A DNA stretch of 64,000 nucleotides, from contig MEKT01000191.1 in the NCBI GenBank assembly GCA_001767435.1, positions 13,111 to 77,110 on the forward strand, read 5' to 3'. This document shows positions 19,218 through 27,986 of the stretch, in pieces. The first letter of the stretch is position 1. Each line of letters starts with the position of its first letter. The position numbers and the translations under genes were made by a program. The notes below the pieces were generated by a model. The model saw only the letters and a list, made by a program, of their open reading frames with translations, was not told the DNA's origin and made no database searches. Source of the DNA: Acidobacteria bacterium RIFCSPLOWO2_02_FULL_65_29. GTDB lineage: Bacteria > Acidobacteriota > Vicinamibacteria > Vicinamibacterales > CAVVIG01.

Positions 19218-20209
19218 CACCGTTTACGGCGATCACGGTTCCGGGCGACAGCGACGGCGACCGTCTCGATCTCTTCCTCGTCTCGACGCTTCCGGGACAG
19301 TCGCGATCGCAGATTCAACGGCTCATCAAGGACGGCCACGTCCAGGTCGCCGGCCGAGCCGCGAAGCCGAACCACCCCGTCAAGACGGGGCAACTGATCG
19401 AGGTCGACGTCCCCGAGCCGGTCGACGCCGCACCGGCGCCTGAGGCGCTGCCCCTCGAGATCCTCTATCAGGACCACGACCTGATCGTCGTCGACAAGCC
19501 CGCGGGGATGGTCGTGCATCCGGCGGCGGGGCACGCCGGCGGCACACTGGTCAACGCGCTCCTGCATCACGTGGAGGATTTGAGCGGCATCGGGGGCGAG
19601 AAACGGCCGGGCATCGTCCATCGGCTCGACCGAGGCACATCGGGGCTGATGGTGGTCGCCAAACACGACGCCGCGCACGAGGAGCTGTCACGGCAGTTTC
19701 GCGAGCGCGAGGTCGAGAAGGTGTATGTCGCGCTCGTGTGGGGCGAGGTGCACGCAGGACGGCGGATCGACGAGCCCATCGGCCGCGATCCCGTGAATCG
19801 CAAGAAGATGTCGGCCGCCGGGAAAGGGCCACCCGAGCGCGCACGAGTACGCCGCAGCCGCGAAGCCGTCACGCGCATCGTCGGGGCCGAGCACTTCGGG
19901 CGCGTGTTGACCCTTGCCGAGATCGCGATTTTGACCGGCCGCACGCATCAGATTCGTGTGCACCTGAGCGCCATCGGCCATCCCGTGGTCGGGGATCCGT
20001 TGTACGGAGGCGTCCATCGGAGGGTGCTGGGCGACGTGCGCGCCGTCACCCGCCTCGAGCGCCCGTTTCTCCACGCGGCGCGGCTGTCATTCACGCACCC
20101 GACCGACGGCCGGCCCATGGCGTTCGAAAGCGAACTGCCCGAGGACCTGCAGCGCGTGCTCGACGATCTCCGCGAGCGATTCGACGATGACGCCGACTCT
20201 CAGCGCTGA
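19214..20209 (+). CDS. RluD-type 23S rRNA pseudouridine synthase
   Basis: A 331-residue RluA/RluD-family enzyme. An S4 RNA-binding domain (about residues 12-75, RSQIQRLIKDGHVQV) precedes the catalytic domain with HRLDRGTSGLMVVA, whose aspartate is catalytic. The GTG at 19214 overlaps the lgt stop (GTGA), indicating coupling. RluD modifies helix 69 of 23S rRNA; the exact target here is inferred. Confidence 0.92.
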   Translation: MTPFTAITVPGDSDGDRLDLFLVSTLPGQSRSQIQRLIKDGHVQVAGRAAKPNHPVKTGQLIEVDVPEPVDAAPAPEALPLEILYQDHDLIVVDKPAGMVVHPAAGHAGGTLVNALLHHVEDLSGIGGEKRPGIVHRLDRGTSGLMVVAKHDAAHEELSRQFREREVEKVYVALVWGEVHAGRRIDEPIGRDPVNRKKMSAAGKGPPERARVRRSREAVTRIVGAEHFGRVLTLAEIAILTGRTHQIRVHLSAIGHPVVGDPLYGGVHRRVLGDVRAVTRLERPFLHAARLSFTHPTDGRPMAFESELPEDLQRVLDDLRERFDDDADSQR

Positions 20210-20353
20210 ATCTGAAATCCGACACTGGCACTACTTGTCACTTCAGGTGAGGCCGAACGGACACATGCTGCCCGGCGAACGGCTCGACGGCGCGGGAACC
20301 CCATCGACGCCTTATACGAACTCTCTGAACTCTGACATTTCAGGATCGTATCT

Positions 20354-20857
20354 ATGTCCTTTGTCTATACAGGCCGTGTCTTCTCGGTGGAGGTCGATCG
20401 GATCCGCTTCCCGAACGGGCGGGAGCACGAAGTCGCCGCCGTGCGGCATCCTCCATCGGTTGTCCTCATCCCGATGAGCGACGCCGACCACGTCATCCTG
20501 ATTCGCCAGTTTCGCGCCGTGGTCGGCCGCGAGCTCTGGGAGTTGCCGGCGGGCACGACCGATCCAGGCGAGCCGCCCGAGGCCGCGGCCATTCGCGAAT
20601 GCGAAGAAGAGATTGCTCTCGTCCCGAGGACGCTCGAGCGGCTGGGCGGCTTCTTTCCGGCACCCGGCTTCTGCGACGAGGAGCTGATCTTCTTCCGTGT
20701 CTCGGACTTTCAACCACCGGCGCCCGATTCACCGCACAAGCCCGACGAGGACGAAGACATCGAAGCGAGGGTGGTGACGATCGCGGATGCGAGGGCAATG
20801 GTGGCGCGCGGCGAGATCGTCGATCTGAAGACCGCGTACGGGTTGACGCTCATCTAG
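20354..20857 (+). CDS. Nudix hydrolase, ADP-ribose pyrophosphatase-like
   Basis: A 167-residue Nudix hydrolase. The Nudix box reads GTTDPGEPPEAAAIRECEEE; the catalytic REXXEE core is intact, while the following Gly position is Ala. The upstream RQFRAVVGRELWELPAG is typical of ADP-ribose / NudF-like members, which split ADP-sugars. The stop runs straight into a long CACGAAA array. Confidence 0.9.
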   Translation: MSFVYTGRVFSVEVDRIRFPNGREHEVAAVRHPPSVVLIPMSDADHVILIRQFRAVVGRELWELPAGTTDPGEPPEAAAIRECEEEIALVPRTLERLGGFFPAPGFCDEELIFFRVSDFQPPAPDSPHKPDEDEDIEARVVTIADARAMVARGEIVDLKTAYGLTLI

Positions 20858-20861
20858 CCAC

Positions 20862-21022
20862 GAAAACACGAAGGCACGAAGAAAGCCCCCGGACACTCGG
20901 TGGCCACGAAAACACGAAAGCACGAAAGAAGGCCACCAGAAAAGAGGCCACGAAAGCACGAAGACACGAAGACACGAAGAAGACCACCCGAAGAACCGCC
21001 ACGAAAACACGAGAACACGAAC
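20862..21022. repeat. CACGAAA word array upstream of kinase pseudogene
   Basis: About fifteen drifting copies of cacgaaa/cacgaag words over 160 bp. Part of it (20885-20925, with CCGGACACTC then GGCCACGAAAACACGAAAGC) is nearly identical to the array before the other kinase pseudogene (12150-12190, minus strand). Confidence 0.85.
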
Positions 21023-21031
21023 AAAGACCCA

Positions 21032-21037
21032 TATAAT
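21032..21037 (+). promoter_or_regulatory. TATAAT -10 box before the kinase gene
   Basis: Perfect TATAAT directly after the CACGAAA array and 23 bases before the ATG at 21061. The same arrangement (array, then TATAAT, then kinase start) is seen at 12137-12142 on the minus strand. Confidence 0.5.
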
Positions 21038-21060
21038 CCCCCCGTGTTGACAGTGAGCCC

Positions 21061-22750
21061 ATGCCGCTCGTAATCGGAACACTCCTCGGCACGTACGAAA
21101 TTGTCGCCGCGATCGGCGCCGGCGGCATGGGCGAGGTCTACCGCGCGCGCGACACCCGGTTGAATCGCGATGTCGCGATCAAGGTCCTGCCGGATTCGTT
21201 CGCGACCGATCCCGAGCCTCTCGCGCGCTTCGAGCGTGAAGCGCAGGTTCTGGCTTCGCTCAACCATCCCAACATCGCGCACATCCACGGCCTCGAGGAG
21301 AGCGGCGGCCTCCGCGCGCTCGTCATGGAGCTGGTGGAAGGCGAGGACCTCTCGCGACGGATCGCGCGTGGGGCGGTCCCGATCGACGAGGCATTGCCGA
21401 TCGCGAAGCAGATCGCCGAGGCGCTCGAAGCCGCACACGAACACGGGATCGTCCATCGAGACCTGAAGCCCGCCAACGTGAAGGTGACGCCGGACGGCAC
21501 GGTAAAAGTGCTCGACTTTGGCCTGGCGAAAGCGCTCGGCGAAGAAGGAGGCGGCGCGTCATTCACACCGTTGTCGCACTCGCCAACGATGACCAACCCA
21601 GGCGGGATGACTGGGGCAGGCGTGATCCTTGGAACGGCGGCCTACATGTCGCCGGAACAGGCCAAAGGCAAGCCGGTCGACAAGCGTGCCGATATTTGGG
21701 CATTCGGGTGCGTGCTGTACGAAATGCTGGCCGGCCGGCGCGCGTTCGACGGCGAGAATGTGACCGACATCATCGTCGCCGTCGTCAGCAAGGAACCGGA
21801 CCTGGCGGCGCTGCCGCCAGGCACGCCCGCTTCAATTCATCGCCTGCTGCGACGTGCTCTCTCAAAAGATCGGAAGGGCCGTCTACCTGACATCGGCGTG
21901 GCGCGCCTGGAGATCGCGGACTCGATGGGCGAGAGCTCGGCCACTGCGAACGACCGCAGGGAGACCCATGCTCGTGCAACCGCCGGGATACGACGCGAGC
22001 GGATCGCCTGGATATCGGCGGCTGTCTGCGTGATTGTGGCCGTTGCCGTAGTCGTTGCACGCTACCTCGAGCCGACTCCGGCTTCTCATGGTGTTGTCCG
22101 GTTTGACGTCGAACTGCCCGAGCGCTCGGGCTTGGGCTCCAACGAAGTCGCGATCTCTCCTGACGGTCGACAACTCGTGTTTCGAGTGCAGCTTGGATCG
22201 GGCGTTCCCAGGTTGTGGGTGCGCGCACTCGATTCGCCGGCAACACAGCCGCTGCAGGGCGCAGAAGGCGCGTCGAATGTGTTCTGGGCGCCCGACAGTC
22301 GCTCTATCGGATTCTTTGCCGACGGCAAGCTCAAGAGGGATCGATGTGTCGGGCGGAAGTCCTCAAACGTTGTGCGACGCGAACCCTGTCGGCGGGGCGG
22401 GGACGTGGAATCGCGACGGTATCGTCCTGTTCGGGGACGAAGTCATCTACCGTGTGCCAGCCGCCGGCGGCGTCCGCACTCCCGTGACGGCGCTTGACAA
22501 AGGTCGCGGAGATCTGGGCCACAGCGCTCCACGGTTTCTCCCTGACGGGCGCCACTTCCTCTTCCGGATATTGAACCGCGACCCCGAACAATCAGCCGTC
22601 TATCTTGGCGCGCTCGATTCCAGCGACACGCAGCTCCTCGATCGGATCAATTCGAGAGCGGAATACGCGCCGCCCGGGTCCCTGCTGTTCGCCCGAGACG
22701 GCACGCTGATGGCCCGCCCGTTCGATCCCGGCCGGCGGCAATGGACCGGT
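21061..22750 (+). pseudogene. Ser/Thr kinase with TM helix and TolB-like propeller, frameshifted and truncated
   Basis: The kinase domain looks complete: GAGGMGEVYRARDT (P-loop), VAIKVL lysine, HRDLKPANVK catalytic loop, DFGLAK, GTAAYMSPEQAKG and ADIWAFGCVLYE. A single TM helix (about residues 319-340) leads to a PD40/TolB-like propeller. One extra G in 22337-22339 shifts frame after FFADGKLKR; homology continues in another frame (IDVSGGSPQTLCDANP) to about 22750, where a CTTTCGTG array cuts the propeller short. The kinase-plus-TM part (to ~450 residues) could still be made. It is the better preserved relative of the wreck at 10527. Confidence 0.85.
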
Positions 22751-22876
22751 TGTGCTTTCGTGCTTTCGTGGCCTATCGTTCGTCTTCTTCGTGACTTCGT
22801 GACTTCGTGACTTCGTGGTCGATCGATCGCTCCGTCCTTTTAACTTCTAAGTTCTAACTTCTAACTTCTAACTTCC
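22751..22876. repeat. CTTTCGTG / ACTTCGTG and TAACTTC word arrays
   Basis: Copies of gctttcgtg and gacttcgtg (22751-22817) are the reverse complement of the CACGAAA words upstream of the kinase, so the kinase remnant is bracketed by inverted arrays. A different word, taacttc, repeats at 22837-22876 just after lon. Confidence 0.8.
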
Positions 22877-22877
22877 T

Positions 22878-25343
22878 CTACGGTCTCGCCGCAATCGGGC
22901 CTCCCCGCTTCGGCTCTTTCGGCTCCTTGGGATCGGCCTTCACGGGGCGCGCGTCAGACGAGACCGGCTGCAAGGCCAGCGCGAGCACTTCGTCGATGGA
23001 CGACACGAGGTGCACCGTCAGGCCTTTCCGCAATTCGGGCGTCAGGTCCTCGTTGACGTTCTTCTCGTTCTGCTTGGGCAGAATCACTTGGTTGACGCCC
23101 GCGCGCCGCGCGGCCAGCACCTTCTCCTTGACGCCGCCGACGGGCAGGACGCGGCCCGACAGCGTGATCTCGCCCGTCATCGCGATGTCGCCCCGGACCG
23201 GCCGCCCGGTGAGCTCCGACGCCATCGCCGCCGCCATCGTGACGCCCGCCGACGGGCCGTCTTTTGGAATCGCACCCGACGGCACGTGCACGTGGATCTC
23301 GGCGTTCTTGAAGAAATCGGGGTCGATGCCGTACTCCTTTGCGTGCGCGCGCAGCCATGACAGCGCGGCGCGCGTCGACTCCTTCATCACCTCGCCAAGC
23401 TGGCCGGTCAGCGTCAGCGACCCGGCGCCCGCCATGCGGGACGCCTCGATGAACAACACCTCGCCGCCAACCGGCGTCCACGCCAGGCCGATCGCCACGC
23501 CGGGCTCCTTGGTGCGCTCCTCCATTTCCTCCTCGAGGAACCTGGGCGCCCCGAGCATCTGCACGACCACGTCCGGCGTGATCTCGAGTGGGGTCTCGTC
23601 GCCTTCCGCCCGGCGCCGCGCCGCCTTCCGGCAGAGCGCGCCGATTTCCCGCTCGAGGTTCCGCACGCCCGCCTCGCGGGTATATCCGCGAATGACCTGG
23701 CCGATCGCCGCGGGCGTGAACCGGATCGACTCCGGCGTCAGGCCGTGGTTCTTCACCTGTTTCTCGACCAGGTGCTCGGTGGCGATCGCCAGCTTCTCCT
23801 CCTCGGTGTAGCCGGCAAGCTCGAGCACCTCCATCCGGTCTCGCAGCGCCGGCGGAACGGGATCGAGGACGTTGGCCGTGGTGATGAACAGCACCTCGGA
23901 CAAATCGAACGGGACATCAAGATAATGATCGCGAAAGGTGTTGTTCTGCTCCGGGTCCAGCACTTCCAGTAGCGCGGAGGACGGATCGCCGCGAAAGTCG
24001 GCGCCGAGCTTGTCGATCTCGTCGAGGATGAACACCGGGTTCTTCGACTCGGCCCGGCGCAGCCCCTGAACGATCTGGCCCGGCAGCGCGCCAATGTAGG
24101 TGCGCCGGTGGCCGCGGATCTCGGCTTCGTCGCGCATGCCGCCGAGTGACACGCGGACGAACTTTCGACCGAGCGATTCGGCGATCGATCGCGCGAGCGA
24201 GGTCTTCCCCACGCCGGGAGGGCCGACGAAACACAGGATCGGTCCTTTGACGTTCGGGTTCAGCTTGCGCACGGCCAGGTACTCGAGGATACGGTCCTTC
24301 GCCTTTTCGAGCCCCGAGTGATCCGCGTCGAGCACCTGTTTGGTGCGCGGCAGATCGATCACCTCGTCGGTCCGCTTCGCCCAGGGGAGCGCGATCAGCC
24401 AGTCGAGATACGTCCGTGCCACGGTGTACTCGGCGGCGGCCACCGGCATCTTCGACAGGCGGTCCAGCTCGCGGAGCGCTTCCTTCTTCACGCCGTCGGG
24501 CATGCCGGCCGCATCGATTTTTGCGGCCAGCTCCTCGTTTTCCCTCGTCTGGTCGTCGCCTTCGCCGAGCTCCTTCTGAATCGCCTTCATCTGCTCGCGC
24601 AGGAAATATTCGCGCTGGTTCCGGCCGACTTCCGACTGCACTTGCGACTGGATCTTCGAGCCGAGCTCGAGCACCTCGAGCTCCTTGATGAGGATCCGGT
24701 TCAGGTTGTCCATCCGCGCCCGGATGTCCAGCGTCTCGAGCACCTCCTGCTTCACGGCGGTGCTGATGGTCGTGAGGCTCGAGGCGATGAAATCCGCCAG
24801 CCGGCCCGGTTCGGCGATATTGCTGGCGAGCGTCTGGAGATCGTCGGACAGGAGCGGCGACAGCGACACCACCTGCTGGAAGTTCGTCTTGATGTTGCGC
24901 GCCAGGGCGTCGATCTCCAGACGATCGGCGTCGCGAGCGCCTTCCGGTGCGGGACTGACCCGCGCGCGCAGGTAGGGCGCGCTCGCCACGACCGACTCGA
25001 GCGTGAGCCGTGTCAGGCCCTGCACGATCAGGCGCAGGCTGCCGTCGGGCAGCTTGAACATCTTGTGAATGTGCGTCGCGGTGCCCACTGCGTACAGATC
25101 GGCCTGGCCGGGCTCCTCGACGGTCGCGTCGCGCTGCGTGAAGGCCGCGATGAGCTTGCCGTTCGCAATCGCGTCGTCGATCAGGCGGACCGAGCTCTCC
25201 CGCGCGACCGCGAGCGGCATGAACGAGTTGGGAAAGAGCACCGTGTCGCGCAGCGGCAACACCGGCAACTCGGACGGGATCGCGAGCGGGCGATCCCCGA
25301 CCGCCAATTCGTCGGGTTTCTGAGCCTCAGGTTGGTCGATCAT
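22878..25343 (-). CDS. lon: ATP-dependent Lon protease
   Basis: Cytoplasmic AAA+ protease for misfolded and regulatory proteins. Domains in order: N-terminal Lon substrate domain, AAA+ module with GPPGVGKTS (Walker A) and FILDEIDK (Walker B), then the protease domain with the Ser-Lys dyad ([11 protein letters not shown] and [10 protein letters not shown]). The start at 25343 (MIDQPEAQ) follows GAGGT at good spacing; ATGs at 25364 and 25376 lack one. The C-terminus ends in a Lys-Glu-Pro rich tail. A word array lies on each side. Confidence 0.96.
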   Translation of the reverse strand: MIDQPEAQKPDELAVGDRPLAIPSELPVLPLRDTVLFPNSFMPLAVARESSVRLIDDAIANGKLIAAFTQRDATVEEPGQADLYAVGTATHIHKMFKLPDGSLRLIVQGLTRLTLESVVASAPYLRARVSPAPEGARDADRLEIDALARNIKTNFQQVVSLSPLLSDDLQTLASNIAEPGRLADFIASSLTTISTAVKQEVLETLDIRARMDNLNRILIKELEVLELGSKIQSQVQSEVGRNQREYFLREQMKAIQKELGEGDDQTRENEELAAKIDAAGMPDGVKKEALRELDRLSKMPVAAAEYTVARTYLDWLIALPWAKRTDEVIDLPRTKQVLDADHSGLEKAKDRILEYLAVRKLNPNVKGPILCFVGPPGVGKTSLARSIAESLGRKFVRVSLGGMRDEAEIRGHRRTYIGALPGQIVQGLRRAESKNPVFILDEIDKLGADFRGDPSSALLEVLDPEQNNTFRDHYLDVPFDLSEVLFITTANVLDPVPPALRDRMEVLELAGYTEEEKLAIATEHLVEKQVKNHGLTPESIRFTPAAIGQVIRGYTREAGVRNLEREIGALCRKAARRRAEGDETPLEITPDVVVQMLGAPRFLEEEMEERTKEPGVAIGLAWTPVGGEVLFIEASRMAGAGSLTLTGQLGEVMKESTRAALSWLRAHAKEYGIDPDFFKNAEIHVHVPSGAIPKDGPSAGVTMAAAMASELTGRPVRGDIAMTGEITLSGRVLPVGGVKEKVLAARRAGVNQVILPKQNEKNVNEDLTPELRKGLTVHLVSSIDEVLALALQPVSSDARPVKADPKEPKEPKRGGPIAARP

Positions 25344-25365
25344 GGCGACCTCATTATTTTTCATG

Positions 25366-25425
25366 GCACATCGCAAATCGCAGATCGCAAATTGAGATGC
25401 GCGATTGCCGATTGTCGACGTTCAA
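25366..25425. repeat. TCGCAAA word array upstream of lon
   Basis: Drifting words (tcgcaaatcgcagatcgcaaa, then gcgcgattgccgattg) in the lon leader region. On the minus strand they read as CGATTTGCGAT-type repeats. Confidence 0.6.
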
Positions 25426-25459
25426 TCCCCGGAAAGGGGTCGGCAGGTGGGGAGGGGAT

Positions 25460-25482
25460 GGGCTCCGCCACCGGCGGAGCCC
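25460..25482 (-). terminator. Hairpin downstream of the DksA-like gene
   Basis: GGGCTCCGCC and GGCGGAGCCC form a perfect 10-bp stem with loop ACC, 20 bases after the stop of the DksA-like gene. There is no U run, so it may be an RNA 3'-end stabiliser rather than an intrinsic terminator. It shares the GCGGAGCCCC core with repeats at 26467 and 26559. Confidence 0.5.
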
Positions 25483-25502
25483 CTATCTGGGACGCCGGAT
25501 GT

Positions 25503-25958
25503 TTACACGTCGAAGAACAGGGAAGCGCCGCCACGCCGGGCCGCAAGTTGACGCTCGCGTCGCTCGGCGACCTCGCGGGCCTCCTCGCAGTCCTTGCAGC
25601 GGACCGCGAAGGGCAGAGCCCGGAGGCGCTTCTCGGCGATCTCCTCGCCGCATTCGAAGCAGTTGCCGTAATGGCCCTGCTCGAGCCGGCTGAGCGCGTC
25701 GTCGATCTTGTTGAGCGTCTCCGACTTCATCTGGATCAGCGCGAACTCGATGTCGTCCTGGATGTCGGCTTCTGAGCTCTCGCCGGCGTCCAACACTTCC
25801 GTCTGTTTCGCACCCCAGCTGGCCTCTTCGCGAACACCACGAATCTTACCCTGGACCTCGGCGCGAATCTCACGCCGCCGAGCGTCCAGCATCCGCTTCA
25901 GATCCGAATAGCGGGACTGAGATAGCTCGCCGTTCCCCGCTTTCATTGTGCTTTTCAT
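25503..25958 (-). CDS. DksA/TraR-family zinc-finger regulator
   Basis: A 151-residue protein with a long coiled-coil N-terminus and a C4 zinc finger (CFECGEEIAEKRLRALPFAV then CKDC), the DksA/TraR layout. Such proteins enter the RNA polymerase secondary channel, often with ppGpp; a Rel/Spo enzyme is encoded 2 kb away (27987). The start at 25958 (MKSTMKAG) is preferred because AAGGAG lies seven bases upstream. True DksA function is not proven. Confidence 0.88.
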   Translation of the reverse strand: MKSTMKAGNGELSQSRYSDLKRMLDARRREIRAEVQGKIRGVREEASWGAKQTEVLDAGESSEADIQDDIEFALIQMKSETLNKIDDALSRLEQGHYGNCFECGEEIAEKRLRALPFAVRCKDCEEAREVAERRERQLAARRGGASLFFDV

Positions 25959-25976
25959 GTCGCCGCTCCTTAACAT

Positions 25977-26592
25977 CCCGGAACGCCGGGCCGCCGCTTC
26001 TATGATTGCCGTCTGCTATGCAAATTAACTGCCAGATATAACATGAACTAGAGTCATATCGCAAGCCTACTTGAACCTGACGATCCAGGGCCGCCTAAGC
26101 CTCCTGTCGCGGCTGCGAAGAACATCGGTCGATCGTTGTCCAAACGTTATTATGTATGTAACTAACAGTATACAAATGATTTACTAATCACGTCATATTC
26201 GAGTCGACCGTTCGTTCAAATTAATATGATGCATTAGACGCCGAAACAATTCCGATGGTTCGGCCCACGGGACGTCGAAATTGTCCTCTTTAGGAGATCC
26301 CCAGACGTCGAAGAATCGTCGACCTGTGCCCACTGCGCAACAATTTGTTGAAGTCCGGAGCACACACCGACAACTTTGGTAGGCGGGTGGGCCAAGCGAC
26401 CGAGCCGCCGCCTGCGCCGAAGGCTTCGCGAGCCTCGCCGGAGCTCGAAGAGCGGAGGCGGGGGGTGTGGGGCGGAGCCCCAGTGTTAGGCGCGCACGGC
26501 GCACCTGCGAGGGAGCGGCGCGGGGCGTAGGGGTCCCCGCAAGCGACCGAGCCGGGGTGTGGGGCGGAGCCCCACGGTAGAATGACGCCGCG
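25977..26592. other. Long intergenic gap: AT-rich half, then GC-rich repeats
   Basis: No supported gene in 616 bp. The part from 26015 to 26300 is clearly AT-rich compared with the rest of the window (stretches such as acgttattatgtatgtaact). The part from 26394 to 26575 is GC-rich and holds repeated AAGCGACCGAGCC and GTGGGGC-GGA-GCCCCAC modules. Minus-strand frames cross it, but none has a convincing start or known domain. Confidence 0.7.
26394..26575. repeat. Duplicated AAGCGACCGAGCC + TGGGGCGGAGCCCCA module
   Basis: AAGCGACCGAGCC occurs at 26394-26406 and 26541-26553. Each is followed by the palindrome GGGGTGTGGGGCGGAGCCCC (palindromic cores 26467-26481 and 26559-26575). The second palindrome ends 17 bases before the start codon at 26593. 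REP-like in character. Confidence 0.7.
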
Positions 26593-27234
26593 ATGCGGTG
26601 TCCCCTCTGCGGCCAGCGAACGGCGCGGCGCGCCTGCCCTGCCTTGGGCCACCGAATCTGTGCCGTGTGCTGCGGCACCAAGCGGCTCACCGAGATCCGG
26701 TGCCCGAGCGACTGCGGGTATTTGGCTTCGGCCCGCGAGCATCCGCCTGCCGTGTTGGCCCGCCGGCAGCAGCAGGACGTCGGCTGGCTCGTGCAGGTCA
26801 TGCGCGACTTCAACGAGCGCCAGTCACAGATCTTCGCGACAGTCTGCACGTCATTCAGGGGTTACGACGCGCCCGCGCTGCAGCCGCTCCTCGACTCGGA
26901 CGTCGTGGCCGCCGCCTCGGCCCTTGCCGCGACGTTCGAGACCGCGTCCCGAGGGGTCATCTACGAGCATCGCGCCGCGTCGGTCCCGGCCGAGCGCCTG
27001 GCGGCCGCGATGCGCTCAGTGCTCGTCGACGCCGGCAGGAGCGGAGGGTCCGCCTTCGAACGAGACACCGCGGTCGTCCTGCGGCGGTTGGCTGAAGCCG
27101 TCGAGGCTCTGAATACGGCTCTTCCAGGAAACCGACGCGGGTTCCTCGATCTTCTGGACCGCACGTTCCGACAGCCCGATCAGGGTGTCAACGCCGACAC
27201 GCCGCCAGACGCTCGACGCTTGATAGTGCCCTAG
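26593..27234 (+). CDS. Zinc-ribbon protein of unknown function
   Basis: A 213-residue protein. The N-terminal ~45 residues are cysteine-rich: CPLCGQ, ACPALGHRICAVCCGTKR and CPSDCGY, nine cysteines that can bind two zinc ions. The rest is helical and Ala/Arg-rich, with no motif I recognise. The ATG at 26593 sits just after a GTGGGGC/GCCCCAC palindrome. Codon use matches the neighbours, so it is probably a real gene; function cannot be assigned. Confidence 0.75.
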   Translation: MRCPLCGQRTARRACPALGHRICAVCCGTKRLTEIRCPSDCGYLASAREHPPAVLARRQQQDVGWLVQVMRDFNERQSQIFATVCTSFRGYDAPALQPLLDSDVVAAASALAATFETASRGVIYEHRAASVPAERLAAAMRSVLVDAGRSGGSAFERDTAVVLRRLAEAVEALNTALPGNRRGFLDLLDRTFRQPDQGVNADTPPDARRLIVP

Positions 27235-27255
27235 CGATATATACTTGGTGGCTCG

Positions 27256-27328
27256 GGAATTTGAGGATTTGAGGATTTGAGGATTTGAGGATTTGGGGAT
27301 TTGGGGATTTGGGGATTTGAGGATTTAG
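27256..27328. repeat. GAGGATTT / GGGGATTT array supplying the rpmB leader
   Basis: About nine copies of gaggattt or ggggattt. The last unit (gaggatttag) ends two bases before the rpmB ATG, so the word itself offers a GAGG Shine-Dalgarno at usable spacing. Confidence 0.8.
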
Positions 27329-27329
27329 A

Positions 27330-27521
27330 ATGGCGAGAGCGTGTGAAATCTGCGGAAAAGGCCCGGTCGTTGGACGGCAGAAGAGCCACGCGAACAACGT
27401 GAGCGCGCGCCGCTTCTTGCCCAACCTGCAGACGGTCAGAGCCCTGATTGGTGGCGGCGTGAAACGGATTCGGATCTGTACGAGCTGCCTGCGCTCGGGC
27501 AAGATCACCAAGGCGGCGTAG
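27330..27521 (+). CDS. rpmB: 50S ribosomal protein L28
   Basis: Small basic ribosomal protein of 63 residues. Starts [20 protein letters not shown] and ends [14 protein letters not shown]. It has two CxxC pairs, so it is the zinc-binding (C+) form of L28. Translation is likely driven by the GAGG within the preceding word array. Confidence 0.95.
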   Translation: MARACEICGKGPVVGRQKSHANNVSARRFLPNLQTVRALIGGGVKRIRICTSCLRSGKITKAA

Positions 27522-27556
27522 AACCGTTCGACGTTCGACGTTCTCGGAAGCTCGCA

Positions 27557-27943
27557 ATGTCCAAACAGGCGATCTCCAGTCCGAGCGCGGCCAAGCCCGT
27601 CGGCCCCTACTCGGCGGCGCTGCGCGCGGGCCAGCTGCTCTTTGTCTCGGGCCAGGTGCCCATCGACCCGGCGACCGGCGCGATGGTCGGGGGCGATATC
27701 GCCGCGCAAGCCCGGCGCGCGCTCGACAACGTGGGACTGCTCCTCAGCGCCGCCGGATTGTCCTCGGCGGACGTCGTCCGGACGACCGTGTTTCTGGCCG
27801 ACATGAGCGACTTCGCGGCGATGAACGCGATTTACGCCACGTACTTCAGCGAGCCGTACCCCGCGCGCTCGACCGTGCAGGCCGCGCGGCTGCCGCGCGA
27901 CGCCCGCATCGAAATCGACGCCATCGCGACGTTCGACACGTAG
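27557..27943 (+). CDS. RidA family enamine/imine deaminase
   Basis: Hydrolyses reactive 2-aminoacrylate-type enamines. The 128-residue YjgF/YER057c/UK114 protein has the GPYSAALRAG opening, the VSGQVP block and the conserved arginine in PARSTVQAARLP. GGAAG precedes the ATG at good distance. It is followed by a CACGAAGGACACG word stretch and convergent rel/spoT. Confidence 0.93.
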   Translation: MSKQAISSPSAAKPVGPYSAALRAGQLLFVSGQVPIDPATGAMVGGDIAAQARRALDNVGLLLSAAGLSSADVVRTTVFLADMSDFAAMNAIYATYFSEPYPARSTVQAARLPRDARIEIDAIATFDT

Positions 27944-27986
27944 TCACCACAAAGGACACGAAGGACACGTGGCGGATCAGCGCGGA

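Noticed and set aside
20210-20353. Possible short gene between rluD and the Nudix gene
   Set aside because: The frames give no ribosome site, no domain and low-complexity peptides. I see no feature in these 144 bp.
26193-26849. Minus-strand open frame covering the AT-rich island and the start of the zinc-ribbon gene
   Set aside because: Its 5' half is antisense to the zinc-ribbon gene, with no ribosome site or recognisable domain. Kept only as a hint for a possible gene remnant.
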